Assembly (NCBI GenBank): GCA_039583875.1
Contig: CM077161.1
Span: 66,469,885 to 66,533,884, forward strand
DNA from: Platanthera guangdongensis
Lineage: Eukaryota; Streptophyta; Magnoliopsida; Asparagales; Orchidaceae
Direction of reading: 5' to 3'
DNA length: 64,000 nt
Each line of letters opens with the position of its first letter. Within the stretch, counting starts at the first letter, position 1. Positions 10,802 to 22,226 of the stretch are shown piece after piece. The translations under genes were made by a program, and so were the position numbers. The notes beneath the pieces are model-generated. The model made no database searches. It was not told the origin of the DNA and saw only the letters and a program-made list of their open reading frames with translations.

Positions 10802-12794
10802 TGTAACACCCTCATCCGTCACATGGCATATAGCAGAAGGTCCAGCTGGAACCCGACGCCATATACCACAGACAGTCGGAAGGGTTACATAAGAATATTC
10901 AAACTATCCAATTAAGACTACTCGTTCTACCCAGAGCATTCTAGCGGAAGCTTTTAAAGTTGAAAGAACCCAAAAATTAAATCCAATAAACATGAATGTC
11001 CATAACCACACTACTGGAAAGAAACCCAAAATACACTAAAAGGGTACATGGCCTTATGACCTTACAATAGTTCACTTAATAAATAGTGTTTTCCATACAT
11101 CGGCTCGCAGGCCGGCCACACATGACAAAAGTAAAGTACAACTATTGTTTACGGCCTTCTAAGGCCAGCACAACAACATGGGCTCCAGCCCGCTATTTGG
11201 TACTCGGCTCCGCCGCACCTGCAAGCACATTCCACCGCACGGTGGCAAACAAAGCAATGGTCAGCCAAAAGCCGACCAAATTATAACGACCCCTCCCCTA
11301 GGTCGGGACGGTGTTGCTCCTTCCCTGCAATTCATTAGCCCAGCTAAATAATAAAGTGCAACTATATATATCGCCACAGGTGTAGGCTCGCACGGCCAAA
11401 CACCCCGTGCACTCATGGCACATTAACAGTGAATCCTGACACTTCAGCGTCTTCACCACCACCCCCAGGATGGCAACAACATGAGCATTTTAGCCTTTCT
11501 GACCCTGACTAGTCTAAGGCTCCCGACTATGCCAACGGCCAGTCCCCTTTTCGGGTCTCTCGCACCGAACCACATAGCCCAGGTCCAATTTCACTTGCCC
11601 GCTGCTCAACCGCGTAGTTCACATTAAGACGTACGCACGAGCCAAGCTTCTCTCGAATCCCAACATTTTCCAAACAATCACATAACCCAATTATGTTCAA
11701 GGCCGGTTCCCAGACCACCAAGTTAGCAGAACAACGATTCCGCTCAGTTTTCCGAGTGCACCTTGGAGCTAACCTCCAAGGATCCCTGCTGCAATCTACC
11801 GCGTAGAAACCCGAAAACCCAAAGCACGGAGTCTTCTCCAGCAAAACATATCAAATGCAACATCACCGATCCAGACAATACACTTCCGGGTAGGCTTCAC
11901 ACACAATGCATATGCCCGTACTCTGATTCCGGACTCTATATGCAACATAAGGGGGACTATTCACATCAACCCCAAGAAACACCACGCACTCACCGCACAC
12001 TCGCGGGAGCGGGATTCCCTATGTAGAAAGGAAGAGCTTCACATGCTCAAGTAGAGAATCGTTACCCTTGTAAGTTTAGCGCCATGGAAAAACTACATGG
12101 ATGGAAGTCTTCACAACGACCTTTCCTCCACGGATCCGCTGTCAGATCTCAAAACAGTGCTCCGATGCTCCGCCGGCGGCCGAAATCCCTTCCTTCTTCC
12201 TCCTCTTTCCAACTCCTTGAGAGAGAGTGGTTGGAGAGAAATGAAGGATTAACTCCCCTATTCCCGGCCTTAACAGAGCAGGAAACCATCTGGGCCGTTG
12301 GATCTTATTTAAAGAAAACGAACGGCTCAGATCTGCATAAAATTCCCTAGACCTGGGCCGAACACGGCTTGACAAACGGCCGTGTCCCCGGCCGTGTGCC
12401 TCGATCCAGGCACGATCGTCGAACGATGAAAAGACACACAGACAAAGATACGCCCGTGTCTCACCTGACACGCCCGTGTCGGGTTCCTCGACACGCCCAT
12501 GTCCGGGGGCGTGTTATCCATAACCGCCACGCCAACAGACACGACCCAACTGAACACGGGTATTGACACGGGTAGGCACACGCCCGTGTCAAATGACACG
12601 CCCGTGTCAAATGACATGCCCGTGTCATTTAGCCGTGTTCCTGGCCGTGTCCTTCTCGGGATGAAAACGGCCAAAAAAATCACCAGCCAAACACGGCCTT
12701 GGACACTCCCGTGTCCTAGGCCGCGTACCCCTATACAGGCACCAAAAATCCCTTTTTACACGACCGACTAAAATACAATTTTTGGGGCGTTACA
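10802..12794 (-). repeat. Gy1 5' LTR
   Basis: It begins TGTAACACCC and ends GGGGCGTTACA on the plus strand, the partner of 3939-5918. It includes the CACGCCCGTG cluster (12355-12735) in U3 and a weak TATA-like TTTAAATAAG on the minus strand at 12304-12313. Transcription of Gy1 would start here and run leftward. Confidence 0.93.
12355..12735. repeat. CACGCCCGTG palindrome cluster, 5' LTR of Gy1
   Basis: This is the same cluster as in the other LTR, with one extra unit: three successive GACACGCCCGTGTCAAAT-like copies around 12580-12630 against two in the 3' LTR. Unit number therefore changes between sister LTRs. Confidence 0.9.
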
Positions 12795-13323
12795 CCTCCA
12801 CAATATCAACAAGTCAATATTTGAATCAGCACGGGCGTTGAGTGGAACCAACACACTCAACGCCTAAGGCCAGATGCGTTGAGTGCGTTGAGTGAACTCA
12901 ACGCTGTCAACGCTTTTGCGCCATGGTGTTGAGTGAACTCAACGCTGTCAATGCCTCTACACCACGACGTTGATTTATCTAAACATACTCAATGCCCAAG
13001 GCCAGAAGTGGTGTTCGACGAATCTGCACCAAAGGCCAAATTTGTCGAGCGTAGTTCGACGAATCTGCGCCAAGGCCAAATTCGTCGAATGGAGTTCAAC
13101 GAATCTGCGCCAAGGCCAAATTCGTCAAACGGAGTTCGACGACCGTGCCACAAAAAGTTTTAAGCCCCTTTCCAATTCTTTCAACTCATCACATGAGCTA
13201 TTCAATACAGATCCAATCTCCTAATTTCTCTGTAATCTTATGTGCGACCCTGATAGGCTCATACTGAGTTGGTAGTGAGTCTACATGCTTGATCACTTCC
13301 AGATCACTATGGTTGCACCAACA
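12795..13323 (-). repeat. LTR of element F, outer part (U3)
   Basis: It continues the LTR interrupted at 3938 and ends CACCAACA at 13323, i.e. TGTTGGTG on the minus strand, a typical copia LTR start. It holds two motif clusters: GTTGAGTG/CTCAACGC units (12835-12970) and TTCGACGAA/TTCGTCGAA units alternating with the phrase GCGCCAAGGCCAAA (13010-13150). Both lie upstream of the TATA-like box at 3901-3910 when the gypsy insertion is removed. Confidence 0.6.
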
Positions 13324-14403
13324 TACTCGCCAGCCCCCGCCCATTGTCCGACGTCTCCTTTAGTGAGCTCTCTGGTGACCCATCAGGGGTGGTCTCGGGC
13401 GAGCTCATGTACTTTGGTTTTTGTAGTTGTTGTTGTTGTCTCGCCCTGGGTACCACCACAGCCCTTTTCATCCTCTTTTGTGGTGGTTGGCGGCGGGGCG
13501 AGCTGGACCCCGTGGGATCAGGTCGCTTCTTACTAAATGATGGCTGGGATGATGCTAACTCATCTCGGCAAGCAGCTGCGACCGCCCTCTCGCATGCGAG
13601 TTGGTTGGGGTAGAGTCCCGAGACTGCGATGGGAGGTTTCTCGGGAATCAGTCGCTCCCCTGCATGAAAAAACTTAGTCAGAAAATTCTATTGATTCGGC
13701 AAGATGGGAAAGAGGAAAAAGTGAGAGGAATACCTTCGCCAGGAAGGACGGGGAGGAGCGAGTCGATGCTCCTTTGGTGGAAGGTGACCTTGAAATCTTT
13801 GTGGAGGAAATATTTGTGGAGTTCGACGTCATTGTCGGACACAACGAGGGACATTACACCTCATCGCCCTTCTGTTGGGGCGAGTAGGGCACGTTGCCGA
13901 GATCTCCCTTAATGAAGATGATCCTGGTCATCCAGTTGTGGTGCTTGTTCGCGACCTCATGAACCCTGATGAAGGAGCCTCGAAGTAGGCGACACCATTT
14001 GGAGTCGCCTTGTAGGTGAAGAGTTTCCTGATGACAGTCAGGTTTGACTCTATTCGCTCCCTGCGGAGGAAGCACGTGAATGCGACCTTCATGGCGATGG
14101 AGTTCGAGTTCAACTGCCCAGACACCGCGCCATAATATTTGAGAATCTGGCGGAATTCCGGCTAGAGGGGTAAGTGCAACCTCACCTCAAAATGCGAGAT
14201 AAGGAAGGCGAGCTCGTTGGGGGGTAGAAGGTGTTGATGGCTTCGTGCTCCCTAGGCTGGCGCGCCTCAAAGCTAGGGGGCATGTAGTTAGTAAGGAACT
14301 CCACAAATTCCCCCTCAGTCGTATTCCCTTTGAAAAAACAGTACTCGGCAAAATGCCGAGCACACTTGGAGCGACCGTCAGCATCAGAGTTTGTATTGCC
14401 CAT
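13324..14403 (-). pseudogene. decayed plant 'putative gypsy-type transposon' protein (H)
   Basis: The minus strand opens at ATG 14403 (MGNTNSDADGRSKCARHFAE), continues with TTEGEFVEFLTNYMPP and, after a frameshift near 14215, NELAFLISHFEVRLHLPL, a stop, PEFRQILKYYGAVSGQLNSN, FTCFLRRERIESNLTV and, after another shift, ANKHHNWMTRIIFIKGDLG. This order resembles the PF04195-type N-terminal domain found in many plant transposon-derived proteins. Around 13330-13610 the same strand encodes a Ser/Pro/Gln-rich stretch with SSPRRQPPQKRMK. The 3' end is cut at the F LTR. Assignment is from the protein pattern only; at least two frameshifts and one stop are present. Confidence 0.55.
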
Positions 14404-14504
14404 GCTCGCAGGAGGGTTAAAGTGCGAGAAGCAAAGGAGAAGGGCTTGCAAGAAGAGAAAGTATGAAAGCAACAAAGGCGGTGGACCCGAGTTGGTGAGG
14501 GGGC

Positions 14505-14513
14505 CTATTTATA
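14505..14513 (-). promoter_or_regulatory. TATA box upstream of H
   Basis: The minus strand reads TATAAATAG about 100 bases upstream of the ATG at 14403, a good spacing for a short 5' leader. CTCGCC/GGCGAG-type repeats lie just upstream of it at 14525-14575. Confidence 0.5.
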
Positions 14514-15415
14514 GAAAAAGAAATCCGAGGCCGAGCCGACCAATCACTCTGGCTCGCCTGGCCCAGCTCGCCAACTTCTAAGACTTATCCCATCGCATGC
14601 CGAGCTGAACCTAAAGGGAAATATGTTATTCAAATATCAAACATTGAAATATAAAAAATATTCCAAGTTATTTTAGACCGAGGGCGAATACTATCCAAAT
14701 AAATAAAATGCAGAAGAAGAAAAAAAAGAAAAGTTGAATGTGTGCGAGCTGAGGGGGCCGGAGGCGAGCATCAGTAGGCTCAATAATGGAGCCGTTTCTA
14801 TTTACCCCGACCTCGCGTCTCCTTCCCCGCAGGTCACCGTGAGTTTTGGAGCTCGCGGATCCGTATCACGTTCCTGTGGATGATATGGAGGTTCTCTTCA
14901 ATCTCATCCAAGAGCCGAGAAGGTGACATCACCTCGCCTGCTGGGTTGCTCCTCACCTCGTCAGCGAGTTGCATATAGTGGTGCTGCAACGCCTTATTAT
15001 CCTCCTACACCATGTGCAGCCAGCGCACTAGCTTATTGAAGATCCCGATCCCCCTCCTCGTCAGCTCGCCGTTCTCCACTTCGAAGCCCAGGAAGGAGTC
15101 TAACAAGCTTGGATAAGGGAGGGGCGAGTAGCCTGTCTACTCCGAAGACTTGCCGGCCTCAGACTGACTGGGAAGAGCTGCAGGAGCATTCAGTTAAGTA
15201 TTAACATGAAGGTCAAGTACCCCAGGAAAATCACGAGATGAAGTCAGTGGAAGTAAAAACTTGCCTGGCTCACTCAGCGCCACCAGAAAAGTACGGGATG
15301 GGGGAAGACTCAGGTTCTTGCCACGGCCTAGGCGATGTGTTTTTGGTGGGAGGAGGTTAAAGCCCGGCATGGGGATGGCTTCAACGTCTCCCCCCACAGT
15401 TATAGCAGGTAGTTT
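14514..15415. other. intergenic, no gene recognised
   Basis: Rich in GCTCGCC/GGCGAG words, with an AT-rich patch at 14600-14730. I see no domain and no conserved frame. Confidence 0.4.
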
Positions 15416-15781
15416 CTATTGGGAGGGGGTGCGAGCTGGCGAATTCTGCCTCGACGAGTCCATCCCTAGGGTCCCAAAGGGTTGGTGATGGGTCTCGCCT
15501 GTCTCCGGGGTTTTTAGCCACGAGTCGCCAAGGTGGGTATTGAATCTCGGCATGGAGGCCTCGCCGTCATCCCATTGGCTGTCCGGGTCGGCATAAAGGT
15601 CGACGATGTCTTTACCCTTTTTCTTAGGGGTGGGCAGAGTAGAGGAGCCGACCCTGTGCTCCAAGGTGGATTGCAAGTCATTGAAGATGGGTTCAGCCAC
15701 TTGGGGGAATGGTTTTGCCCTCTTGGTGGGATTGGGTTCTGCCGGATCGCTCGGTGGGATGCTGTGAGAAATGTCAATCAA
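15416..15781 (-). CDS. unrecognised 121-codon open frame
   Basis: A minus-strand frame rich in Pro, Ser, Thr and acidic residues, with a basic patch TPKKKGKDIVDLYADPD. I recognise no family. It lies upstream of and on the same strand as H, so it could be part of the same transposon, but it may equally be chance in GC-rich sequence. Confidence 0.2.
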   Translation of the reverse strand: MIDISHSIPPSDPAEPNPTKRAKPFPQVAEPIFNDLQSTLEHRVGSSTLPTPKKKGKDIVDLYADPDSQWDDGEASMPRFNTHLGDSWLKTPETGETHHQPFGTLGMDSSRQNSPARTPSQ

Positions 15782-16493
15782 GCCAGCGATGCTAGCAGAG
15801 GCAGCCTAGCAAGCTCAGGCAAGCCTCTCTTGAATCTCTTTGAGGATCGACATCTCAGCAAGTTTATAACAAAGGGAATGGAAAAGGTCATCCAGGTACG
15901 CTGGCGTATATATATAGCTGCATGTGGACCCTATCCAAAGATTCCCTCTAGCTCCAACTGCACTCACCGAATCCTGTGGGGTTGGATGATTCTTTCCGAG
16001 ATTGTTCCAACCTCGCAAAGAGTGGGGATTGTGTATAACCTCGTATCCAGCGAATGGGCTCAGCAGGAGCTAGACCAGTCGGATCGGGTAATCCAAGTCC
16101 CGGGCGTGCACCCAGGGGGTCAGAGCTCGGCAGCCCCAGACTCGCCCAGGCGAGGTAGAATCACTGGGGGTGAGTAGAGCTAGAGGACTCGCACTCGCCC
16201 CGGGGTAGCTCGGCAAGTGACAGTCAAGTAGGTCCAGTCGAGTTCGTACTCGCCAGGGTATAGGGAGAGGCGGCGAGTGCCAGCTCCATCAAGCACTCGC
16301 CGCCGTAGTCGAGCTGAGGCTTCAGAGGGCCACTCGTCCAACAATTTATGATGTTTTTTTTACCATTTTCCCTCACTGGCCTGCCCATAGCCTTCCAGAA
16401 CAATGAAGTTGCGCGATTGGCAGGCCAACTTGGACTGCACATAACTGTTTAGAACAACGGAGGTTGTCTATTTGTAGGCCTTTTTCAAAAATC
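15782..16493 (+). repeat. possible LTR U3 with ACTCGCC/GGCGAGT motif cluster
   Basis: No gene is seen. Between 16130 and 16310 the words ACTCGCC, GGCGAGT, GCTCGGC and CTCGCAC recur on both strands, just upstream of a plus-strand TATA box at 16494. This matches the U3 design of the defined LTRs, so it may be a gypsy LTR in plus orientation. Its ends were not found. Confidence 0.35.
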
Positions 16494-16502
16494 TATAAAT
16501 AG
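16494..16502 (+). promoter_or_regulatory. TATA box, possible LTR promoter
   Basis: TATAAATAG on the plus strand, preceded by the CTCGCC motif cluster and followed by GC-rich, non-coding sequence. Confidence 0.45.
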
Positions 16503-18376
16503 ACCCAAGGGGGTACCTCAGAAGGCATGCTCACTTGTGTCCCGGTCTTCTTGCGCTTTCTGAAGTATCCTTAGCTCGACATCTGGCTAAGGAGGGGAAG
16601 CGCTCTAAGATCATTCGTTTGTGTGGTGGGACCTCCACGTCGAGCCCTTGGGTCAGTTCCCTGTTCTTTTTCCTTAGTCATTTGGCTCGCGGGGGAGAAG
16701 TAAGTGTGCGATCACCCCTTCCCCAAGGGTGAAATCCACAGAGACCGAATCTCGATTTCAACATTGTGGGTCTTGGCCAGACCAGCCTATGGTCAAAATT
16801 TCAGGCCATTTGACTGAGTGGCCCACTGGGGGCACTCATTTCAATTTCTGGTTAGCCTTTGGACACCTTGCACCAAAAAGTGTGTTGAGCGAAATCTAGT
16901 AGTCCAAATGGGTTGCTTCAAATTTTTATCAAACTAGACAACCAGTGCCAGGTTTTCTATGTTGGGCATATTTATAGAAAATACCTATAGCTATTTTTAA
17001 TAATTAAAACAAAGTGACTTATAAAGTGTGATAGAATGTAAATATTATTAAAATTAAAACATTTGGCCCGCGCTTATCAGATCAAGCTCAATACGACGAC
17101 TCTTGGTCATAGTCCCCTATGAGCCAAGGGCCAGGATTGCATCTACCTATAACACTTTCAAGCTCCAATTCCCGGTCACCCGGCCACCTCCCTGGTCGGC
17201 CACCTCCACCACCACCTTTGTTGTGTTGTGGCTATCGCCTGACGGTGGCATGACTGCCGGAGGGGCAGTTTACGGCGAACCCAACTGGTTGAGTTTTCAT
17301 GGAAATTTACTCATTTTATCCTTACCGATCAAGCTCAATTGAGCCTAATTTCTCCACTTAAAGATCTACAGATCTAGCACAGAGGAGAAGGAAGAGGATT
17401 AGACTTACATGCGGGCTTGATAAAATGTGTGGTGGCGATGTTCCATGGCCGATGGTCTCAAATCTTTTCCTTCCTGAATTCTCAATCCTCTACCTAAACC
17501 AGTGATGTAACTATTCGTTTTGATTGCTTGGAAGCTTTTAAAGCTGATGGAGGGGTTGTTTTGGGGAGTGGGAGAGACTATCCAAGAATGGTCATTAATG
17601 GCCATGAAGGAGGTGTTCAGCCATGGTGGATTGGTGTCCCCTCCTATGCTGGGTTGTCTGAAATTGATGGCAAACTCCTCCCAAAGGTCAGGGGAGATGA
17701 ATGGAGTCTTAGGGAAGGGGAATGGGGGAGCCTCTTTGCATTCTCCATTATCCCCCCTCTTTCTCTCTCCTCCCTTAAATGAAATATCAACTTTCTCTCT
17801 CCTAGTCACCACCTCCAGAATTTGAGTAGCTCTTTAGGTAATTTCCACTTGTTGTAGCTAGTGGGCTATCACAATTGGGCCTAGCCCAATTGGATTGAAG
17901 TTAGGCTTAGCTTTCCTCCCCTTTTGAGGTTGGTTTGACCAAGGTTGACTTGGGGGTGTTGACTTGGTCAAATGAGTGGGTTGACTGGTCAACTGAGTGT
18001 CTTGAGTGCCTTGCCACCTCCCAAATCCATTTGTGCCCTGGGGTAATCATCTTAGGTCAAATTAAGGCAATTTAAACTAATTAGGGTTAAAGTTGACACT
18101 AGTTAACTTGACCCCCCCTTAGGTTGCCCCCAAATGGGTTGTATGGGTTCTAAAGGGTCCCTATGAGGTTTTGAGTGGTATGGTGGGGTCAAGTTGTCAT
18201 GTTGCGAGCTAAAGTCCAAACCCTAGCTTAGGTGTCCAGAAATTACTATTTGTAGACCAAGGTGCTTTCACCTATTTACCTAGGCACTCATGGTCCTCTT
18301 GGTCTTCTTAGAGCTTTTTCATGACTTAGTCATCACAAAAACTTCACAGGGATCTGGTTGTTTGTGGGATGTTACA
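16503..18376 (-). repeat. LTR-like remnant J
   Basis: No coding sequence is supported. The right end GGGATGTTACA (18366-18376) is the reverse of TGTAACATCCC, a common start of plant gypsy LTRs, so a minus-oriented LTR probably ends here. The phrase AAAGATCTACAGATCTAGCAC at 17360 echoes AAAGATCTAGCACCAAG at 19832 in K, suggesting related LTRs side by side. The left limit is unknown, and the first 500 bases may belong to the element with the TATA box at 16494. Confidence 0.35.
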
Positions 18377-20605
18377 GATGTGCACCAAGAACACAGCCCA
18401 AACTGGCATATCGGTGTGGCACCAAAGGAGTCTTTAGGAGCGTATCACCAAAGGACCAAGCCCAACAGTCCACTTGGCACGAAATGAGCCATGGGAGTGA
18501 GCACCAAAGACCAAGCCCAACCGTCCAAAGTCAATCTACCAACTCCCGTCGGTATGACGACTGGAAAGCCCGTAGACCTATCACACTATCCTTAACCTAG
18601 GATTTATAACACTGTGTGTCAACTCACACCGCATACATATTCACTTAGCCATGTTATTGCATTCAAGGGCTCCAACCATGTCCCTTATCATTATAACCAA
18701 TCCAATGCTCAACAACACTCAAGGGTGCCACACTGAGTCCCTTATCATCTCATTGTTCCAGTGTGGACAAATACTCACACATTTACACCCTTTCGCATTT
18801 TCGTTCTTCCAAGCACTTAAGGGTTCATCATTATCACAGGTGGCAAGCCACCTTACACATCACTCTAGTCCCACACTACCACCCGTAGGGAGCCACAACT
18901 CTAAGAAGTGGACTTTATACATCACTTCAACATTAAGACTCTTTATATTGCATGGTCATGGGAATTTTCTCATCTAGCCCCATTTTAATGGTCTGCAGGC
19001 ACTTGCATATCACGTCATATATTTTCTTCCACATTCCAAATCGTACAACATTTACCACACCATTTATTTATTTCTACATTGTCAATATAGCTTGCTAGAA
19101 ATACATCACGTTTTCTTCCAACCACTTTGATCACCGCAAGCTATAATTTACACATTCACGTATTATTGTTAAGATGCACCTATACCGGTTTTCAATTAAG
19201 TATCCAACAACCATTTGTTCGCTTGAAGACCTGACAATCATTTGTTCATTCAAATTCCAACAACCAATTATCGAATCAAGATCCAACAACCATGTATCCA
19301 TTCAAGATCCAACAACCATTCATTCTTCCTAGTTACCTGAATGTACAACTCAACCGAAACAACATGCACTTAAGATATTGCCATGCAGCAAATTTGACGG
19401 AACATTACCGGAGCTACAGAGGTCCTATGGGAACGTGTAACCATCCATTGGAAAGGTCTTTCCGAAGACCTCAATTTTCGTATTCAGCCCAAGACCTGAA
19501 TACGACAGTACCATACTCAAAATGGCCTTGACGTTTGTTGCGCACAGAGAATTGATTTCGACACGCATCTTGAATATCATCGAATGGCATCAGTTCGTCT
19601 TCCTCCTTTAACCATTTATACAAAATGCATTCAACTCTTCCTCCTCCCTTATTCACCCTCATTAGAACTTCATTTTTCATGAAACTAAGTCCAACGCCTT
19701 CACATTGAAGAGAGGAAAGGTTGAAGATAACAAACCCTAGGATAAAGGTCCTAGCATGTTCTCTTACTAGGTGATCTCCATTTCTCACCAAGGTCAAACT
19801 ACATTGAGCTGACATCTCTCCAATTTCATAACTAAAGATCTAGCACCAAGAAAGGGGTAGGAAGCTCACCTCATTTCCGGCCATGGATCTTGTTATCCTC
19901 CTTGGATTCATGATGGCGTCGGCCTCGACTCTCGTTCTTCCTCCCCCGGGAGAAAGTTCGTCTGTTCCTTGTACATCCCAGAAAATCTCCGCACCCTTCG
20001 TTTTCTCAGGAAAATCGGAGAAGAAAACTGTCGGCCAAGTCTTGGACATCCGTATATAAATGAAGCGACCAAATAGATTTATAGTTTCCCAATCAGGGGG
20101 CTACCGTTGTGCGGTAGAATGCTACCGCCAGACGGTAACTTCAAAATTAGCTTCCTTTGCAAGCCACCGTCCAAACTGCCCACTCAGGTGCCGCTATCTG
20201 TACGCTATCGCCGCACGGTACTCTTCTTACCACCGCGCGATATTCTACCCAGCGCCATGACAAATAATTCAGCGGGGCTACCACCCGCGGTATCACTAAC
20301 GCCAGGTGATAACTTCCCGAGCCATACACTAATAAATCAGTTGACTACTGCCGCGCGGTATCCTGCTATCGCTGTGAAATAACACTCAACGATCTCTTGC
20401 CTACTCAACAATCTCGACTCCTTTGGGTATTCATCGAATATACTCGATGATGGATACCGCCGCGCGGTACCTACTACCACCACGCGGTAGTGTCAGCACT
20501 TCCCCGGCTTAGGTACAAGCCTACCCACCAGTGCAACTGAGCCCAAGTCCACTCTCTTGACTTGAAAGTGCACATGAGGGGTCTAGCGCGAATCGGGACA
20601 TTATA
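18377..20605 (-). repeat. LTR-like remnant K with ACCGC/GCGGTA cluster
   Basis: Non-coding. The right end GGGACATTATA corresponds to a degenerate TGTAATGTCCC LTR start on the minus strand. From 20100 to 20500 the words CTACCGCC, GCGGTAG and CCGCGCGGTA recur, some as complete palindromes. A TATATAAA at 20053-20060 lies next to the cluster. The middle (19200-19330) repeats ATCCAACAACCAT several times. No polymerase or gag lies beside it, so it may be a solo or truncated LTR. Confidence 0.42.
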
Positions 20606-20614
20606 AGCTATGCA

Positions 20615-21735
20615 TCTCTTAAGGAGACTCATTGACAACTATCAAGAAAGGAAACAAGATTTGCATATGTTGTTTATTTATCATGAGAAGTCTTAAATAG
20701 AGTTCCAAGAGAGATCTTATGGAGAGTCTTACAAAAAAAGGTGTAAATATATAATATATTGACACAATCAAAGATATGTATACAAATTTAGTGACAAGGG
20801 CGGGGACTTCTAGAGGATTAATACATGAATTACCTCACTGTTGGCTTACATCAAGGCTCAATTTTAAACCCTTATCTCTTTACCCTTATCTTAGATGAGC
20901 TAATCAGAAATATCCAACAAGTAATACCATGGTGTTTATTGTTTGCGGATGATATCATTTTGGTTGATGAGATGCGTGAGGGTGTAAATACAAAACTTGA
21001 ATCTTAGCAAGATACTGTAGAAAAGAAGGGTTTTAGGTTGAGCAGGGCAAATGCAGAGTATATGTAGCTTAAATGTAGCAGTATAAGAAGGACATATGAC
21101 TTCGTTATTAAGTTGGGTGATCAAGATATTTCCCGTAGTGAGTGTTTTAAATATCTTGGATTGATACTTCAAAAAGATGGAGGTATTGATAAAGATGTGA
21201 CACATAGAATCCTAGTAGGTTGGTTGAAGTAGAGAGGCTGGTCAGGGATCTTATGTGATCATATAGTACCACTAAAACTTAAGGTCAAGTTTTAGCATTA
21301 TACAATTAGACCTGCAATGCTCTATGGTTTTGAGTGTTGGGCAGTGAATTGGGTAATAGAGCGAAAAATGGGAGTTGTGGAGATGAGAATGCTTTGGTTG
21401 ATGTGTGGATACACGATATTGGATAAAATTAGGAATGAAAGTATCAGGGATAAAATAGGATTAAACCCAATTGTAGATAAGATGCGAGAAGATCGTTTAA
21501 GATGGTTTGGACATGTATAAAGGAGACCATTTGAAGCACATGTTAGGCATTGTTAGAGTCTAGTCACTAGGCATATTAAACGAGAGAGGGGTAGGACTTG
21601 GAATCAAACTGTAAGGAAAGACATGATGTAATTAGGCATTAGTGAGATTATGACAAAAGATAGGGCACCATGGAGACAAAGGATCCATATAGCCGACCCC
21701 ACTATAGTGGGATAAAGGCTTGAGTGTTGTAGTTA
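20615..21735 (+). mobile_element. 5'-truncated RTE-like LINE
   Basis: The plus strand encodes the C-terminal half of a non-LTR reverse transcriptase and ends with a phrase of the type CCGACCCCACTATAGTGGGATAAAGGCTTG, characteristic of plant RTE-like elements. No poly(A) or target duplication was recognised. It abuts LTR K directly. Confidence 0.8.
20618..21530 (+). pseudogene. LINE reverse transcriptase, C-terminal fragment
   Basis: The frame starts with LLRRLIDNYQERKQDLHMLF, followed after stops by VGLHQGSILNPYLFTLILDE and the catalytic CLLFADDIILVDE (20925-20970). The tail MRMLWLMCGYTI and MREDRLRWFGHV (21480-21520) matches the C-terminal region of plant RTE-like proteins. Several stops and frame breaks are present (for example near 20675 and 21005). 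The endonuclease domain is missing. It is inactive. Confidence 0.82.
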
Positions 21736-22226
21736 GATAGCTAGATTTGATATTGCTTGTTAAAGATGACTTGTGACATACATTTTAAAAATTTTTATTT
21801 ATAGCCAAATTAATTAGAAAAATTATGAATCTTTGACCATACCTTATTTAGGTCATGAAATACCACTGGTAATAATTGTAGATCAATTGGCCAAGGCATT
21901 TGGTAGTTAAATTTTCATGTTCAATACTAGTTCAATTATTTGAATGATGGTCTGCGTTTAGTAAAATGGTAATGAAGTAATTAGACTATTTAAATCACTT
22001 AGAAACTAATTGAAAATTGTAATATAATAGTAGGACACCATTTATATCAAGCCCTAAAGATTTAAAGATTTTTGGAGTACAATCACCCTTAAGTTTAATC
22101 ACTAATTTGGATTCAAGTCGCATAGGAAAATAAATGTGACCCCTTAATGATAAAAAATCAGCAAATTTAATTGAAGCATCAATATGACCATGGTGCATCC
22201 CTGGAATGAAGTTTGGGTCACATATG
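21736..22226. other. AT-rich spacer, nothing recognised
   Basis: About 490 bases between the LINE end and an LTR start. I see no gene, motif cluster or repeat edge. Confidence 0.4.

Larger units (their letters stand above)
3939..12794 (-). mobile_element. Gy1: Ty3/gypsy Tekay-type retrotransposon (8.9 kb)
   Basis: Two LTRs of 1980 and 1993 bases with TGTAAC..GTTACA ends flank a minus-strand gag-protease-RT-RNaseH-integrase-chromodomain region. The initiator-Met primer binding site is at 10785-10798 and the polypurine tract at 5919-5932. The flanks are CCGCC (3934-3938) and CCTCC (12795-12799), an imperfect 5-base target duplication. Gene order, large LTRs and the C-terminal chromodomain-like end fit the Tekay/Del lineage. 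It was inserted into the LTR of copia F. All breaks I see in its reading frames are stop codons. Confidence 0.93.
1644..13323 (-). mobile_element. Ty1/copia element F, minus strand, split by Gy1
   Basis: This is a decayed copia element read right to left: an LTR (12795-13323 plus 3411-3938, interrupted by the gypsy element at 3939-12794), a primer binding site at 3398-3410, a long leader, and a gag fragment ending near 1644. The rest of gag and all of pol are missing, apparently truncated at G. The gag sequence resembles the gag (UBN2-like) domain of plant copia elements, probably of the Tork group rather than Sirevirus. The left boundary is approximate. Confidence 0.6.

Noticed and set aside
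13344..13613. Plus-strand open frame of 89 codons with a Cys-rich stretch
   Set aside because: The Cys run comes from a TTGTTGTTG repeat; the minus strand continues the transposon-protein remnant H.
17405..17812. Minus-strand open frame of 135 codons in remnant J
   Set aside because: Overlapped by equally long frames on the plus strand, no family resemblance, LTR-like surroundings.
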